Source of the DNA: Chitinivibrionales bacterium
GTDB taxonomy: Bacteria; Fibrobacterota; Chitinivibrionia; Chitinivibrionales; WJMI01
Assembly (NCBI GenBank): GCA_014728015.1
Contig: WJMI01000147.1
Coordinates: 1-45,833 of the forward strand
Direction of reading: 5' to 3'
DNA: 45,833 nt
Shown here: positions 31,985-40,984 of the stretch, piece by piece
Numbering within the stretch: position 1 is the stretch's first letter
How the letters are laid out: every line of letters begins with the position of its first letter
Position numbers and translations under genes: made by a program
Notes under the pieces: model-generated
Database searches by the model: none
What the model was told of the DNA's origin: nothing
What the model saw: only the letters and a program-made list of their open reading frames with translations

Positions 31985-33502
31985 TTGAAACATTCAGCAT
32001 ATAGATATTGCGCTCTCCTGTGCTGTCTCGGCATTCCCTTGGCCGCGGGCCGGCCCGGCCGCGAGCCGTCGCGGTTCAGGCGACTGGTGAGGGCCTACAA
32101 CCATGTCGAGTTCGTGAACGAAGACCGCTATGCACGGCTGAATGTCTCGCGGCTCACCAATCCCGGCAAGCGCACGGTCGACAGCATCCAGCTCGACACC
32201 TCCTGGCGTTTCCAGAAAGCCATCGGCGCCGAATTCTCAGGCCATCTGCACCGGCGGAAACGCGACGAACGGATCGATTTGGACAGGGCCCATGATGTCT
32301 GGCTGACCGGCACACATCGTACCGGCGGCTTTGCCAAACGGTTCTATGTTGATCCCACACAGAACTGTCAGAACGGCGTGTGTATGACACCGTTTGGCGC
32401 GGTTCAGGATTCGGACACGGTCGCCACGGTCATCGAAATCAGCGGCGTTCACAGTCTGGCCTTGGCCAGATTTCTCAGGCTGGACTGGACCAATCCCCTG
32501 TTCCTGGCGCTCCACGGCACGGCCGATTGGCGGGGCCGCTACATATACGAGCAGAATACCGAGCCGCTCATTCCAGACACGATTCTCGATCACAAGTACT
32601 ATGAAAACAGGTACCGGACGCACGGGCGCATCACCGTCACGCCCTCACTGGGATTGGGCAGACAGACCAATACCACCCATATCTATCACGCGATCGCGCT
32701 GGAGCGCGAGCTCATGAAGTCCGGGGCCATACAGTTTCAGCTCTCCGATGAAACGCTTCGGGCGGTGGCGCGGCTCGTGTCACGCAACGATTCATACCGT
32801 CTGCGCGACCATGAGCGATTCAAGGAATTTAAATCGGCGCTCGACAGCATCATCGTCCGCGATGCCGCGGTAAGAAAGGACCGGATCAGGTATTTCTCGC
32901 AATTCCAGCTCAGGAACCTGGTACTACGGAAGCATCCCCTGTTTCTCGCCGGCCCGCGCGTGAGCTTCGACCTGCTGCAGCGTTTCGGCCTCAACTACGA
33001 GCGACAGGAGCGGCGGTACCCGAATGACTTCTTCGATTTGTACGACGACACCACGATTGCCGACTGGTGGCCGTCCTACGATGCCGCCCTTGACGTGCGC
33101 CTCGCGTGGGGGTTACCCATAACCGCCAGATGGTTTTTCGATATCGCGGGGGCAAAGCGCGTCATCAAGACGCCGCTCGACCGCGAGTTCTCCATCGACA
33201 CGAGCGACGTCGCAGCGCGGGCGATACAGGCGGACTGGACCCTGGTCTCCTCGTTCTGGATGAACCCGCATCTGCTCGTGCAGGCCGGCGCCGAGCACGT
33301 CCTCGCCCATATCGTCGCGCCCAAGGACTGGCCGTACCACTCGTGGCTCGCGGTGGATTTCCTCATCGAAGACAACTTCTCGGTGCGGACGCAGTTCTCC
33401 CTCTACAACGATCGGCTCGCCGACAAGCGCTACGTCGCACCGTTTGGCGAGCGCACCTTTCACGGCCTGGGCGCATCGCTGTCGGCCTCCTACAGTTTCT
33501 AG
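31985..33502 (+). CDS. Large secreted, probable outer-membrane beta-barrel protein
   Basis: 505 residues from the TTG at 31985, chosen because a signal peptide (YRYCALLCCLGIPLAAG) follows at once and GGAAG lies seven bases upstream. The open frame extends to an ATG at 31856, but that stretch is Arg-rich and unlike a leader. The mature protein has many alternating strands (VDSIQLDTSWRFQKAIGAEFSGHL, LDVRLAWGLPITARWFFDIAGAKR, HSWLAVDFLIEDNFSVRTQFSLY) and ends SASYSF. A terminal Phe is the usual barrel insertion signal. I recognise no family. Confidence 0.7.
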   Translation: MKHSAYRYCALLCCLGIPLAAGRPGREPSRFRRLVRAYNHVEFVNEDRYARLNVSRLTNPGKRTVDSIQLDTSWRFQKAIGAEFSGHLHRRKRDERIDLDRAHDVWLTGTHRTGGFAKRFYVDPTQNCQNGVCMTPFGAVQDSDTVATVIEISGVHSLALARFLRLDWTNPLFLALHGTADWRGRYIYEQNTEPLIPDTILDHKYYENRYRTHGRITVTPSLGLGRQTNTTHIYHAIALERELMKSGAIQFQLSDETLRAVARLVSRNDSYRLRDHERFKEFKSALDSIIVRDAAVRKDRIRYFSQFQLRNLVLRKHPLFLAGPRVSFDLLQRFGLNYERQERRYPNDFFDLYDDTTIADWWPSYDAALDVRLAWGLPITARWFFDIAGAKRVIKTPLDREFSIDTSDVAARAIQADWTLVSSFWMNPHLLVQAGAEHVLAHIVAPKDWPYHSWLAVDFLIEDNFSVRTQFSLYNDRLADKRYVAPFGERTFHGLGASLSASYSF

Positions 33503-33611
33503 CATTCGCGGGCCGCGCGCCAATAGCAAGAAATGACTTTCGTGTCATTGCCAATCCATATATATTATAGACGGTTTACAAAGGTCAGCACGCCACGAGC
33601 GGAGGCACGGC

Positions 33612-33962
33612 ATGCGCAAAAGCTATACGACATCGATTACAACCAAGTACGGACGCCTGTGGGCGGTCCTTCCCGACTCCATCGACATGGACAACTATCT
33701 CAAGATAGAAGAGATTATCATTCCCGAGCTCGAGAAATCGCCCAAGGACGTTGTTCTCGATTTCTCGCGCACCAAGGCGCTGTTCAGCTCCGGGATAGGC
33801 CTTGTCGTGCGGCTCAAGAAACGGGTCAACGAGCTGGGCCAGGAACTCTCACTGGTCAATATCGACCCGAAAATCAAGGAAGGCCTGGAGAATGTCGGCC
33901 TTGACAAGGCGTTCGACATGTTTTCGTCGGAAGAGGACTTTCAGAAGTCCAAGGACTCATAG
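33612..33962 (+). CDS. STAS-domain protein (anti-sigma-factor antagonist type)
   Basis: 116 residues, one STAS domain: the strand DVVLDFSRTKALFSSGIGLVVRL carries the Ser (SSG) that partner-switching kinases phosphorylate, and LSLVNIDPKIKEGLENVGLDKAFDMF closes the fold. Such proteins bind anti-sigma kinases and free a sigma factor or act in other switches. ATG at 33612 follows GGAGGCACGGC. No kinase or phosphatase partner is adjacent. A second STAS-like gene occurs 1.1 kb downstream. Confidence 0.85.
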   Translation: MRKSYTTSITTKYGRLWAVLPDSIDMDNYLKIEEIIIPELEKSPKDVVLDFSRTKALFSSGIGLVVRLKKRVNELGQELSLVNIDPKIKEGLENVGLDKAFDMFSSEEDFQKSKDS

Positions 33963-33980
33963 GCCCGCCTGCGCGGGCCT
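33961..33980 (+). terminator. Hairpin after the first STAS gene
   Basis: Eight perfect base pairs (AGGCCCGC with GCGGGCCT) around CTGC start within the stop codon. The following bases, GGTATTT, form only a poor U-tract. Confidence 0.55.
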
Positions 33981-34035
33981 GGTATTTCAATCCACGCCCC
34001 TGTTCCCGCTTCCGCTTTTCCGGAGTTTGTCGCAA

Positions 34036-34052
34036 GGGCCGGCTCCCGGCCC
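34036..34052. terminator. GC-rich hairpin after the HEAT-repeat gene
   Basis: GGGCCGG-CTC-CCGGCCC forms seven strong pairs. It lies 34 bp beyond the minus-strand HEAT gene but lacks a U-tract on either strand, so its role as a terminator is uncertain. Confidence 0.35.
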
Positions 34053-34085
34053 CTGAAAACCGGCACGAGAGCCTTTCCGCAGCGC

Positions 34086-34751
34086 TCAATTCACGGGCTT
34101 GTACATCTCCAACCGTTCGAGCGCCTCGCCCGCCAGGCGGCTCACTTCGCGATCGCGGTCCTCGCACGCGTCCCTCAGCGCGCGCTCCGCACGCAACGCC
34201 TCGTGCCCAAGCCTGCCCAGAGTCCGTGCCGCCGAGCGCCGCACCATGACATTGGAGTTGTCAAGCGCCACTACCAGTGTGCCCAGCGCATTCGAGCCGA
34301 GGTCCTCAAACGTGTTCATGGCAAACTCGCGGACAAGACTGTCACTGTCACCCAGGGCCCGCACGAGGTACGGCAGGGCCGACGAGGGAAACTTTTCAAA
34401 CTTCCCCATGGCATCAACCGCCGAGCGGCGCACGTGTACGTCAGGATCGCGGGTGGCCTTCATAAGCACAACATGCGCCTTCCACGCGTGCTTGCCCATG
34501 CTGCCAATGGCCTCGATTGCCAGGCGACGCAGCTCCGGATCCGGATCCTGAGCAGCATCTTTCAGCGGCGGCAGCGCGCGCCGGCCACGCGGGCCGAGGC
34601 TCTGCAGCCTGAGGGCCGCGGTGCGGCGGGCATCCAGATCATCACTCGACAATGCCTCAATGTGCGGCTTCGTTGGGGCGCACCCAAGCGCCAGCGCGGC
34701 CACACCAGCCAGCGCCAGCTTTCTGCTTTGCCGACGAAGATACTCAGCCAT
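34086..34751 (-). CDS. HEAT-repeat lipoprotein
   Basis: 221 residues. A lipoprotein signal ends LALGC at C24. The mature protein is built of about six HEAT (PBS-lyase-like) repeats, each with the pattern ALRLQSLGPRGRRALPPLKDAAQDPDPELRR, shortened here to its core: paired helices with Asp-Pro and Arg at the turns. Such solenoids bind other proteins. It should be anchored to the membrane facing the periplasm. ATG at 34751 follows GAGG at five bases; further in-frame ATG codons upstream would lengthen the leader. No binding partner is indicated by neighbours. Confidence 0.85.
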   Translation of the reverse strand: MAEYLRRQSRKLALAGVAALALGCAPTKPHIEALSSDDLDARRTAALRLQSLGPRGRRALPPLKDAAQDPDPELRRLAIEAIGSMGKHAWKAHVVLMKATRDPDVHVRRSAVDAMGKFEKFPSSALPYLVRALGDSDSLVREFAMNTFEDLGSNALGTLVVALDNSNVMVRRSAARTLGRLGHEALRAERALRDACEDRDREVSRLAGEALERLEMYKPVN

Positions 34752-35066
34752 CCGGTCCTCTTTCATTTTCACCAAAATTGCTTCCTTCCCCGCATGCCCC
34801 TGAGCCCCAACCGTACACCGCAAAACAGAACCATTGAAGCGCTAAAATAGCGCGCCAAGGCCTTTGAGTGTCCCGTTGAAACCTGAAACAGCATGTGATG
34901 AGATGGATGCTGGGCGGAAATGCTTTGCACCGCCCCCGGGATTTCCGCCACCATAATTATATATCAGTGCGCCTCAGAAAGGGTGCGCAATAGCGACAGA
35001 CCTCTTGCATCCGGGTCTGCCGCTAACGTATTTAGGCTGTCTCCATAAACCAGAGGTGCATGGCAT
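34752..35066. other. Divergent intergenic region between HEAT and STAS genes
   Basis: 315 bp without a gene. It contains the promoter at 35005-35034 for the STAS gene and, on the minus strand, an AT-rich TATATAATTATGG near 34950-34962 that could be a -10 for the HEAT gene, though without a clear -35. No sigma-54 element or TGNGAA repeat was seen. Confidence 0.5.
35005..35034 (+). promoter_or_regulatory. sigma-70-type promoter of second STAS gene
   Basis: TTGCAT (35005-35010) and TATTTA (35029-35034) are separated by 18 bases. The start near 35041 gives a leader of about 26 nt to the ATG at 35067. Confidence 0.5.
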
Positions 35067-35420
35067 ATGGACTATCGTTTGGCACACGCGGGCCGTTTCC
35101 GCGTGATCGACATCCAGCAGGATATTGCCGTAACTTCCGATATTTCAGAACTGAGGGTGCTGGTGCGCGAGCAGCTCGCCGGCCAGGCGCCATACATCGC
35201 GCTTCGGTTCACCCGCGAGTCCTACCTCTGTTCCGGGAACGTGACGGTGCTTGTCGCCTGTTTCGAGATGATCAGAGAACGCCGCGGCGAACTCGCGATT
35301 ATCGATCCAAACCCCATCATACGCCATCTGCTCACGGTCATCGATCTCGACGGCGCTATCAGGGTGGTCGACACCGAAGAGGACCTGGCGCGGGCCGGCC
35401 ACGCCGCTGCTTCACGATAA
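35067..35420 (+). CDS. STAS-like domain protein
   Basis: 117 residues resembling a STAS domain: strand RFRVIDIQQDIAV, then YIALRFTRESYLCSGNVTVLVACF with a Ser where the phosphorylated Ser stands, and LAIIDPNPIIRHLLTVIDLDGAIRVVDTEEDL as the last helix-strand unit. The match is weaker than that of the gene at 33612. ATG at 35067 has AGAGG ten bases upstream. It may act in the same partner switch as the first STAS protein, which is inference from proximity. It converges on the S41 peptidase gene. Confidence 0.72.
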   Translation: MDYRLAHAGRFRVIDIQQDIAVTSDISELRVLVREQLAGQAPYIALRFTRESYLCSGNVTVLVACFEMIRERRGELAIIDPNPIIRHLLTVIDLDGAIRVVDTEEDLARAGHAAASR

Positions 35421-35436
35421 GTCAAGAGTCCGGTTC

Positions 35437-36534
35437 TCAGAACGGGGGCGTTTCCCAGTCCGGGAGTTGCGTGTAGCAGCGCGGCTTTCGAAGCGGCACC
35501 AGGATGGTATCCACCGAAAGCGAGTCCTGTATCGCCTGAGGTACGAGCCCTTCGAACCCCGGTTCGAGCCACGCTCCCGCGGCAGCCACCAGGCCCCACC
35601 TTGTGTTTGATGATACCGAATCGTCAGGGACAATCCCTCGCTCGTGGTAGTCCCGGGCGCCGTCACCCAAGGGGAAAAACCTGAAGCCCGTGAGGACCAG
35701 CTCCGCCCCTGATGATCGCCACAGGCAGAACCGGTACTGGCCGATTGACTTACCGTAGCTCGGCATGCCCACCAGCATGACCGCGGTGTCGCCGAGTCCA
35801 TACCGGAGCGAGGCGGCGAGGATCTCGGCGGCGCTCGCCGTTCCCTGATGAATCAGCACGGCAATCTTTTTGCCCTCCCAGGCATCACCGGTCCTCGTGC
35901 TCGACCATATCTCGCGAACAAAACCCGTGTCGCCCGTCTCCTGCACGTCGTCCCGCCGCACTACCGAGTCGAAGGGGATTCCCGCCGGAAGAAACAGCTC
36001 CACTGCCGCGGTGCAGGACTCCAGGCTTCCGCCCGGGTTTTCGCTGAGATCGAGGATCACATTGGGGAACGGCTCGGCAAGCACTCCCAGCTCCCGCAGC
36101 TCCGCATCCGTTTCGGTGTTGAAACTGTCGATGCGCACCAGGACAGTATTGTCGGTAAGCTGTTGCGCGAAAACGGTTGCCGAAGTGCCGCGCTTCTTTC
36201 TCAGACACCCCGCGCACGCCGTCGGCCCCAGATCCGGGCAGTACGGAAGATACGAGGCAACGGTGAACGTCGTGTCGCCGACGTGACTGTACAGCGTGTC
36301 GGGAATTGCAGCGACAAGGTTTGACGGGTCGTTGTAGGTCAGGGCCTCTTCGTGGTCCGGGACCTGTGAAGAATACAGGCTGTACACTTTCAGGTACTGC
36401 CACACGCGCTCTATCTCGATAAGATCACGGTCACCGGAATCGGCGGGGTAACCGCAGCCAAGAAAGAGCGCCGTGCCAACAGGCAGAAGCAGCAGGCACC
36501 ATCGTGCCAAGGAATGGTACATGGTACTGTCCAT
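35437..36534 (-). CDS. S41-family (tail-specific protease-like) lipoprotein
   Basis: 365 residues. The leader has a lipobox ending LFLGC at C27. The S41 core is seen in LDLSENPGGS (the usual DLRxNPGG), the catalytic Ser S234 in GTASAAEIL and Lys K262 in SYGKSIGQ, so a Ser-Lys dyad is possible. No PDZ domain is obvious, unlike CtpA or Prc; an insert with CPDLGPTACAGC carries three Cys. It would cleave or bind C-terminal peptides on the periplasmic side. The start could be ATG 36534 or 36522. It lies 27 bp downstream of rpe and is probably co-transcribed. Confidence 0.8.
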   Translation of the reverse strand: MDSTMYHSLARWCLLLLPVGTALFLGCGYPADSGDRDLIEIERVWQYLKVYSLYSSQVPDHEEALTYNDPSNLVAAIPDTLYSHVGDTTFTVASYLPYCPDLGPTACAGCLRKKRGTSATVFAQQLTDNTVLVRIDSFNTETDAELRELGVLAEPFPNVILDLSENPGGSLESCTAAVELFLPAGIPFDSVVRRDDVQETGDTGFVREIWSSTRTGDAWEGKKIAVLIHQGTASAAEILAASLRYGLGDTAVMLVGMPSYGKSIGQYRFCLWRSSGAELVLTGFRFFPLGDGARDYHERGIVPDDSVSSNTRWGLVAAAGAWLEPGFEGLVPQAIQDSLSVDTILVPLRKPRCYTQLPDWETPPF

Positions 36535-36561
36535 TACGGGTATGCGTCCGGCCGACGGGAG

Positions 36562-37254
36562 CTAACGCCCCGCTAGATGCGCTGCGCCCCGCCGTGCGCC
36601 TTCCCGAACGCTTCGTATCCTGCCGGCATAGTCGCTGCTGCCGAATACGAAATTGCCGGCCACAAAGATGTTGGCGCCGTTTTCGGCACACACCGCGGCG
36701 GTCTCGCCGTTGATACCGCCGTCAACTTCGATATCGAGCGTTTTCCCGGCGGCGACCGCGGCATCGTATACGGCCCGGACCTTGGGTACTGCATCGGCCA
36801 TGAATTCCTGACCGCCGAACCCGGCATATACCGTCATGATAAGCACCTGATCGATAGCATCCAGATAGGGAAGAAACAGGTCGACCGGTTTGTCAGGGTT
36901 CACCGTCACGCCCGCACGGGCGCCGCTGTCGCGTATGAGGGCAATAAGCTGGTCGAGCGGCTCGTCGATTTCGGCATGCACGATAATCGTGTCGGCGCCG
37001 GCCTCGGCGAACCGGGAGATGTACTTCGACGGGTTGGTCATCATGAGATGTACGTCGAGAGGAACCCGCGAGCACTTCTTCACGGCCTCAACCACCAATG
37101 GCCCGAATGTAAGGTTGGGCACGAAATGGCCGTCCATGACATCGCAGTGAATGAGATCGGCGCCGCCGTCCAGCACGGCGGCGATTTCACGTTCGAGCGC
37201 GCCAAAGTCGGCCGAAAGGATGGACGGGGCAATTCGTATGGTGCGGTTGTTCAT
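36562..37254 (-). CDS. rpe: Ribulose-phosphate 3-epimerase
   Basis: 230 residues, normal length. Signatures: IAPSILSADF, HCDVMDGHFVPNLTFGP with the catalytic Asp and metal His, VHLMM, MTVYAGFGGQEF and EVDGGINGETA with the second Asp, then GNFVFGSSDYAG for phosphate binding. It interconverts ribulose-5-phosphate and xylulose-5-phosphate in the pentose phosphate path. The ATG at 37254 is chosen from alignment to the family start; its ribosome site is weak (GGCGGACAAGTG). It is followed by the S41 lipoprotein and preceded, after 123 bp, by the acyl-CoA dehydrogenase gene. Confidence 0.95.
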   Translation of the reverse strand: MNNRTIRIAPSILSADFGALEREIAAVLDGGADLIHCDVMDGHFVPNLTFGPLVVEAVKKCSRVPLDVHLMMTNPSKYISRFAEAGADTIIVHAEIDEPLDQLIALIRDSGARAGVTVNPDKPVDLFLPYLDAIDQVLIMTVYAGFGGQEFMADAVPKVRAVYDAAVAAGKTLDIEVDGGINGETAAVCAENGANIFVAGNFVFGSSDYAGRIRSVREGARRGAAHLAGR

Positions 37255-37377
37255 CACTTGTCCGCCGCGGTGCAGCACGTCCAAACAGCGAACACCGCGA
37301 AAGGACGCGCGCGAAGGAGAACGGCATGATACCTTTCGCGATCATTCACATTGTTCCCGGTTGATTGCATACGCCCT

Positions 37378-38535
37378 CTATGATGCGGCGGCGGCATCCT
37401 TGATCAACTGGAGCGCAATCTCGTTACGCTGTATCTGGTTCGTGCCTTCGTAGATCTGCGTAATCTTGGCATCCCGCATGCGCTTCTCCATGGGGTATTC
37501 GCGCATGTACCCGTACCCGCCCATGACCTGCAGGGCATCGACCGTCACGCGCATGGCAACATCGGAACAGAACAGCTTGCTCATGGCCGAATCTTTCGCG
37601 AACCGTTTCTCGCCCGCATCGATGGTTTTTGCAGTGGCGTACAGGAGCGCCCGCGCGGCCTCGACCTCGGTCGCCATGTCGGCCAGCATATGCTGGACCG
37701 CCTGGAACGAGGAAATAGCCTCGCCGAACTGCACGCGCTCGCGGGAATACTTGACAGCATCATCGAGCGCGCCCGCCGCAATGCCCAGGGCCTGGGCGCC
37801 GACCCCCGGCCGCGAGTAATTGAGGGTGTTGATTGCCACGATTGATCCCATGCCTTCCTTGCCGAGCAGGTTTTCGGCGGGCACGCGGAGGTCCTGGAAG
37901 ATCAGCTCGGTGGTGCTCGATGCGCGTATTCCCATCTTGTCTTCGTGCTTGCCGAACGAGAACCCAGCCATGCCTTTCTCGAGAATAAACGCGCTGATGC
38001 CCCGGGCGCCCCTGGCCGGGTTTGTCTTTGCCAGCACCGTGTATATCTCGGCGTTTTCGCCGTTGGTGATCCACTGCTTGGTTCCGTTGAGTACATAGGT
38101 ATCGCCGTCCTTGACCGCCGTGGCCTTCATCCCGAGCGCATCGGATCCCGCATTCGCCTCGGTCAACCCGAACGCCGCGAGCTTTTCGCCGCTGGCAATC
38201 GACGGGAGATATTTCTTTTTCTGTTCGTCGCTGCCGTAGAGAAGCAGCGGGAACGTTCCCAGCGCGGTGGCGGCCATGGCAAGCGAGATGCCGCCGCACA
38301 CTTTCGACAATTCCTCGACCGCGAGGCACAACTCGAAAATGCCGCCGCCCAGGCCGCCGTATTCCTCGGGGACATAAAGCCCGCACATGTCCGCCTGGCC
38401 CAGCGCTTTCACCACGTCCCACGGGAACGTGCCGTGAAGGTCGTATTCTTCGCGCACGGGGAGGATCTTCTTGAGGGCGATCTCGCGGGCGGTATCGACA
38501 ATAAACTGCTGTTCTTCAGTCAGGAAGTAATTCAT
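37378..38535 (-). CDS. Acyl-CoA dehydrogenase
   Basis: 385 residues, the usual size. FAD and substrate motifs are [23 protein letters not shown] and the C-terminal [20 protein letters not shown]; the catalytic Glu is the one in YEGTNQIQR, the position used by short- and medium-chain enzymes such as butyryl-CoA dehydrogenase. It oxidises acyl-CoA to enoyl-CoA with electrons passed to ETF, or works in the reverse sense with an ETF complex in anaerobes. No etf gene is in the window. ATG at 38535 overlaps the 3' end of rnc by 20 bp, so it belongs to the fab-rnc transcript. Confidence 0.94.
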   Translation of the reverse strand: MNYFLTEEQQFIVDTAREIALKKILPVREEYDLHGTFPWDVVKALGQADMCGLYVPEEYGGLGGGIFELCLAVEELSKVCGGISLAMAATALGTFPLLLYGSDEQKKKYLPSIASGEKLAAFGLTEANAGSDALGMKATAVKDGDTYVLNGTKQWITNGENAEIYTVLAKTNPARGARGISAFILEKGMAGFSFGKHEDKMGIRASSTTELIFQDLRVPAENLLGKEGMGSIVAINTLNYSRPGVGAQALGIAAGALDDAVKYSRERVQFGEAISSFQAVQHMLADMATEVEAARALLYATAKTIDAGEKRFAKDSAMSKLFCSDVAMRVTVDALQVMGGYGYMREYPMEKRMRDAKITQIYEGTNQIQRNEIALQLIKDAAAAS

Positions 38536-39331
38536 GCTCGCTTTCCCCTTCGCTATGAGACAGGATTGTGCTCTTGCTGTAGTTGACAATGGCGCTCTGC
38601 GCGGCGTTCTGCTGGGCGATCTTCTTATTCGAGCCCCGCCCTTCCCCGAGCATCACACCCGCGACCTCAACCCCGACCGTGAACCGCTTGGCATGCTCGG
38701 GACCGCTGGTCGACAGCACGGTGTAGCGCGGCACGCCGAATCCATCGCGCTGCGCCAGCTCGAGGAGCGTGCTCTTGTGGTTGACATTGCGCTCGTCGCC
38801 GAGGAACTCGTCAATGCGACCGAACACCAGCCGCTTTAAACAGCCCCGCACCGAGCGCAGGCCGCCATCAAGATACATCGCGCCCAGAACCGCCTCAAAC
38901 GCGTTGGACATGATGGACTTTCGCTTCTGACCGCCGGATTTTCTCTCCGATGCGCCCAGGACAAGGTACCGGCCGAGCGCGATTGATGCCGCCACCTCGC
39001 CGATGATCTTGCGGCTCACTATTAGGGATTTCATCTTCGAAAGCTGGCCTTCGGAATACTTGGGAAATCGCGCGTACAGGTGCTCGGTGACCAGGCAGTT
39101 CAGCACGGCATCGCCCAGAAACTCGAGCCGCTCGTTCGAGTACAGTCCCTTGGGATCCTCGCCGCCGATTGCCGACTTATGCGTGAGCGCGTGGCGAAGG
39201 ACCGCCGCGTCGGCGAACCGGTGTCCTATCAGATCCTGCAGTGTGTCGAGTGAAGGATCGCGATCGCCGGGCGTGGCGGGCGAAAACCACCACGCGCGCA
39301 GCCTACTCGCCGCCGTTCTCAGGAGACCCAT
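38516..39331 (-). CDS. rnc: Ribonuclease III
   Basis: 271 residues. The RNase III signature NERLEFLGDAVL and the second acidic site in NAFEAVLGAMYLDGG are intact, and a double-stranded-RNA-binding domain follows (KSTLLELAQRDGFGVPRY to KKIAQQNAAQSAI). It cuts double-stranded RNA in rRNA processing and mRNA decay. The N-terminal 30 residues are a poorly conserved basic tail. I use the ATG at 39331, which overlaps fabF by 29 bp; ATG 39355 is also possible. The order fabF-rnc is common in bacteria. Confidence 0.95.
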   Translation of the reverse strand: MGLLRTAASRLRAWWFSPATPGDRDPSLDTLQDLIGHRFADAAVLRHALTHKSAIGGEDPKGLYSNERLEFLGDAVLNCLVTEHLYARFPKYSEGQLSKMKSLIVSRKIIGEVAASIALGRYLVLGASERKSGGQKRKSIMSNAFEAVLGAMYLDGGLRSVRGCLKRLVFGRIDEFLGDERNVNHKSTLLELAQRDGFGVPRYTVLSTSGPEHAKRFTVGVEVAGVMLGEGRGSNKKIAQQNAAQSAIVNYSKSTILSHSEGESEHELLPD

Positions 39332-40562
39332 ATTTTTTGAGGACAAGACAGGCATTATGCCCGCCAAACCCGAACGAGTTGCTCATCGCGTAGGTGATGT
39401 TCTTCTCGACAGCCGTGTTGGGCGTGTAGGTGAGCGGGCACTCGGGATCGGGATCGTCGTAGTTAATAGTGGGAGGAATCAGGCCGTGATTGATTGCCAG
39501 CGTGGTTGCCACCAGCTCCGTCGCGCCGGATGCACCGAGCAGGTGCCCGGTCATGGATTTGGTGGAGCTTATCGCCACGGACCGGGCATGGTCGCCGAAC
39601 GCGGCCATGATCGCCTGTGACTCGTACTTGTCGTTGAGCTGCGTCGACGTGCCGTGGGCGTTGATATAGTCGATTGCCGACGGCTCGATGCCGGCACTGC
39701 GGACCGCCATCTGCATGGCGCGGCGCGCCCCTTCGCCCTCGGGGGCGGGCGCCGAGAGATGATGCGCATCGCCGGTCGCGCCGTATCCGACCAGCTCCGC
39801 GTAGATCGCCGCGTTGCGCGCCCGCGCGTGTTCGAGCGTCTCGAGAACGATAATCGCCGCCCCTTCAGCCATGACAAAACCGTCACGCTTTACATCGAAC
39901 GGACAGCTCGCCTTCGCCGGCGCATCATTGCGGGTCGACAGCGCCTTCATCGAGCAGAACCCCGCGAAACTGATCGGCGTTATCGTCGCCTCGCAGCCCC
40001 CGACCACCGCCACGTCCATCATGTCGTTGCGCATCACCAGCAGGGCATCGCCGATCGCATGTGCCGAGGAAGCGCACGCGCTGACACAGCAGTAGTTGGG
40101 ACCCTTCAAGCCGTATTTCATCGACACGAGCCCGGAAGACATGTCGGGGATCATCATGGGAATAAGAAACGGCGATACCCTTCCCGGCCCGCGATTGAGG
40201 AGCTTCGTGTGCTCCGCCTCCAGCGTGGCTATTCCGCCGATGCCCGAGCCGATGATGACCCCGCATCGCGTGCGGTCGACCGCAGAGAGATCGAGCTTCG
40301 AGTGACGCATGGCCTCGTCGGCCGCGGCCATGGCCAAGAGGATGTTCCTGTCGGTCCGTTTGACTTCTTTCGGCTCGACAAACGCGGTGAAATCGATGCC
40401 TTTCACCTCGCCGGCGACCTTGCTCGGATAATCGGTGGTGTCGAATGCCGTGATGCGGTCGAGGCCGCTGGTGCCGGTGCGCAGCGCGTGCCAGAAACTC
40501 TCGACATTGTTCCCCACGGGGCTGACAACGCCGAGGCCGGTTACCACAATCCTCTTGGACAT
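39303..40562 (-). CDS. fabF: 3-oxoacyl-ACP synthase II
   Basis: 419 residues. The KAS II triad is C163 (SACASS), H303 (NAHGTST) and H340 (SMTGHLLG). It condenses malonyl-ACP with acyl-ACP in fatty-acid elongation. The first residues (KRIVVTGLGVVSPVGN) fit the family start. ATG at 40562 has GGAAAG about twelve bases upstream, a long spacing. It follows acpP after 129 bp, the longest gap in the cluster, which contains GC-rich hairpins. The gene overlaps rnc at its end. Confidence 0.97.
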   Translation of the reverse strand: MSKRIVVTGLGVVSPVGNNVESFWHALRTGTSGLDRITAFDTTDYPSKVAGEVKGIDFTAFVEPKEVKRTDRNILLAMAAADEAMRHSKLDLSAVDRTRCGVIIGSGIGGIATLEAEHTKLLNRGPGRVSPFLIPMMIPDMSSGLVSMKYGLKGPNYCCVSACASSAHAIGDALLVMRNDMMDVAVVGGCEATITPISFAGFCSMKALSTRNDAPAKASCPFDVKRDGFVMAEGAAIIVLETLEHARARNAAIYAELVGYGATGDAHHLSAPAPEGEGARRAMQMAVRSAGIEPSAIDYINAHGTSTQLNDKYESQAIMAAFGDHARSVAISSTKSMTGHLLGASGATELVATTLAINHGLIPPTINYDDPDPECPLTYTPNTAVEKNITYAMSNSFGFGGHNACLVLKKYGSPENGGE

Positions 40563-40624
40563 GAATCGTTTACTTTCCGCTCATCCTATCGGCATACTTC
40601 ACTGACATGGCAGGAAACAGCGAA

Positions 40625-40673
40625 CGAAGGAACACCTTCGCGATCGCGCCGGCGACCCGCCGGGACCCCGGCG
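40625..40673. repeat. Hairpins in the acpP-fabF gap
   Basis: CGAAGG-AACA-CCTTCG (40625-40640) is followed by complementary GCGCCGG and CCGGCGC arms about 15 bases apart. They may stabilise or separate the abundant acpP message from fabF; no clear U-tract follows on the minus strand. Confidence 0.45.
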
Positions 40674-40691
40674 CACCGCAGGGCGCCGCGA

Positions 40692-40925
40692 CTACAATTT
40701 GCTGTCAAGGTACTCCAGCGCGTCCTTGACACTCTTCATCTTCTCGGCGTCCTCATCGGGGATCTCGATATCGAATTCGTCCTCGAACGCCATGATGAGC
40801 TCGACCTGGTCAAGAGAGTCCGCGCCGAGGTCGTCGACGAACGACGACTGCGGGGCAATCTTGTCTTCGCCAACACCGAGTTTCTCGGCGATAATCTGCT
40901 TCACCTTCGCTTCTCTGTCACTCAC
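40692..40925 (-). CDS. acpP: Acyl carrier protein
   Basis: 77 residues, acidic. The phosphopantetheine site is S37 in [10 protein letters not shown]. It carries growing acyl chains for the Fab enzymes encoded around it. The start codon is GTG at 40925, with AAAGGAG six bases upstream. The 59-bp gap before it is AT-rich in an otherwise GC-rich cluster, so an internal promoter is possible. Confidence 0.97.
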   Translation of the reverse strand: MSDREAKVKQIIAEKLGVGEDKIAPQSSFVDDLGADSLDQVELIMAFEDEFDIEIPDEDAEKMKSVKDALEYLDSKL

Positions 40926-40984
40926 GTTGTGCTCCTTTCAACGATTTGACTGCTCAAGGCGTATATAAAATGATAATTCGCGCC

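Noticed and set aside
40926..40984. Internal promoter before acpP
   Set aside because: The gap is AT-rich with TATATA-like bases, but no -35/-10 pair with acceptable spacing could be fixed, so it is not listed as a feature.
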